Positions 63,640 through 64,000 of a DNA stretch of 64,000 nucleotides are shown piece by piece. Origin of the DNA: Alphaproteobacteria bacterium (lineage in GTDB: Bacteria > Pseudomonadota > Alphaproteobacteria > Paracaedibacterales > VGCI01). The notes beneath the pieces are model-generated. The model worked only from the letters and a program-made list of their open reading frames with translations. It searched no databases and was not told the origin of the DNA. Where the stretch lies: contig VGCI01000002.1 of assembly GCA_016870095.1 (NCBI GenBank), positions 124,001-188,000 on the forward strand, read 5' to 3'. Numbering within the stretch: the first letter of the stretch is position 1; each line of letters opens with the position of its first letter. A program made the position numbers and the translations under genes.

Positions 63640-64000
63640 TTATTCAAAATCTTTCTGAAGTGTGTTGCGCACAGACTCTAACATAATTGCCTTAAAAGTG
63701 AAATCAGGGTGCGTCATTTCAACGATTATATCTTGATTAGGCTTTGAAAAATCAGCGATTTGTTCTTGTGTAAAAGCCCAATGGATAAAATGAATTGCCG
63801 ATGTCTTTCCTGACTCCGTTGTTCGGTTGGGATCCTCCTCGGGAAGTGATTGCAGGGTGTGCCCTGCAAACCGAAGGTATAAATGATGTTCAATACCCCC
63901 AAGTTTTCCCAAGACCTCTGCACGACGAATGGGATCATCAATCTCAATCATAAAGGTTGCCACTAGTTCTTTACCTTGAGGCATCAGGGGGTTGTAAGCC
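63640..64000 (-). CDS. DUF3501 protein (partial, N-terminus off window)
   Basis: The frame is open to the right edge; upstream of the internal Met at 63984 it continues with AYNPL, as in the family motif AYNPLxPxGxELxATxMIEI. About 119 C-terminal residues are visible, including GGIEHHLYLRFAGH and an acid-rich end. DUF3501 genes usually sit beside rubrerythrin and GlpC-like iron-sulfur oxidoreductase genes, hinting at oxidative-stress defence; those would lie outside the window. Confidence 0.85.
   Translation of the reverse strand, partial: AYNPLMPQGKELVATFMIEIDDPIRRAEVLGKLGGIEHHLYLRFAGHTLQSLPEEDPNRTTESGKTSAIHFIHWAFTQEQIADFSKPNQDIIVEMTHPDFTFKAIMLESVRNTLQKDFE

Noticed and set aside
1-64000. 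CRISPR arrays, rRNA, tRNA, insertion sequences
   Set aside because: I looked for regular spacers and repeats, cloverleaf-like patterns, rRNA signatures and transposase motifs in the intergenic regions and found none that hold up by eye.

Overview
The window reads as a chromosome segment of an alphaproteobacterium with a moderately AT-rich genome. Lineage-informative genes are the class I lysyl-tRNA synthetase, the hybrid kinase CckA, the DUF2312 nucleoid protein GapR, the hemC-hemD-mitofilin-like-hemY cluster, an ELM1-family protein, a DUF3426 zinc-ribbon protein and the HX4E form of PlsC. The mix of full housekeeping genes, many small secreted proteins without recognisable relatives, tandem LuxR-type regulators and an expanded family of small beta-barrel surface proteins would suit a host-associated lineage such as Holosporales. 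That placement is inference. No rRNA, tRNA, CRISPR array, phage or intact insertion sequence was recognised.

Layout. 1-1.5 kb: 5' part of an ABC-F ATPase (minus strand, runs off the left edge). 2-5.6 kb: accessory stretch with two tandem LuxR-type regulators, crcB with a possible structured leader, a decayed reading frame and a secreted Cys-rich protein. 5.7-9.6 kb: hemC-hemD-mitofilin-like-hemY operon. 9.8-16.6 kb: diguanylate cyclase, mrdA (PBP2), gapR, gmhA, then lysS-DedA-dsbB. 16.8-22.1 kb: TauE-like permease followed by a spermidine/putrescine-type ABC transporter (binding protein, ATPase, two permeases). 22.1-24.1 kb: two odd low-complexity envelope or secreted proteins. 24.1-27.4 kb: pgeF, prs, rplY, pth on the minus strand. 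27.5-33.3 kb: a complete RND efflux operon in the order outer-membrane factor, adaptor, pump, then a small proline-rich secreted protein. 34-41.5 kb: flavin reductase, uvrC-pgsA, ELM1, polA-can. 41.8-47.3 kb: infC (apparently with a non-AUG start), zinc-ribbon protein, hldE, a methyltransferase, and plsC with a membrane-anchored protein of DUF2125/AsmA type. 47.4-52.8 kb: six tandem paralogous outer-membrane beta-barrel genes. 53.1-60.3 kb: recA-alaS and terC-cckA. 60.3-64 kb: arfB, a secreted orphan, gltA with an overlapping 66-residue membrane peptide gene, and the 3' part of a DUF3501 gene running off the right edge.

How they fit together. The window supplies much of an envelope programme: heptose synthesis (GmhA, HldE), phospholipid synthesis (PlsC, PgsA), cell elongation (PBP2), disulfide formation (DsbB), efflux and a surface-protein family. 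Cell-cycle and nucleoid control are represented by CckA and GapR. The most distinctive part is the six-gene barrel array. Five of its six members have a shared 22-bp dyad about 115-160 bp upstream of the start codon, and some promoter regions are visibly duplicated together with the genes. This looks like a co-regulated, diversifying surface-antigen-like locus.
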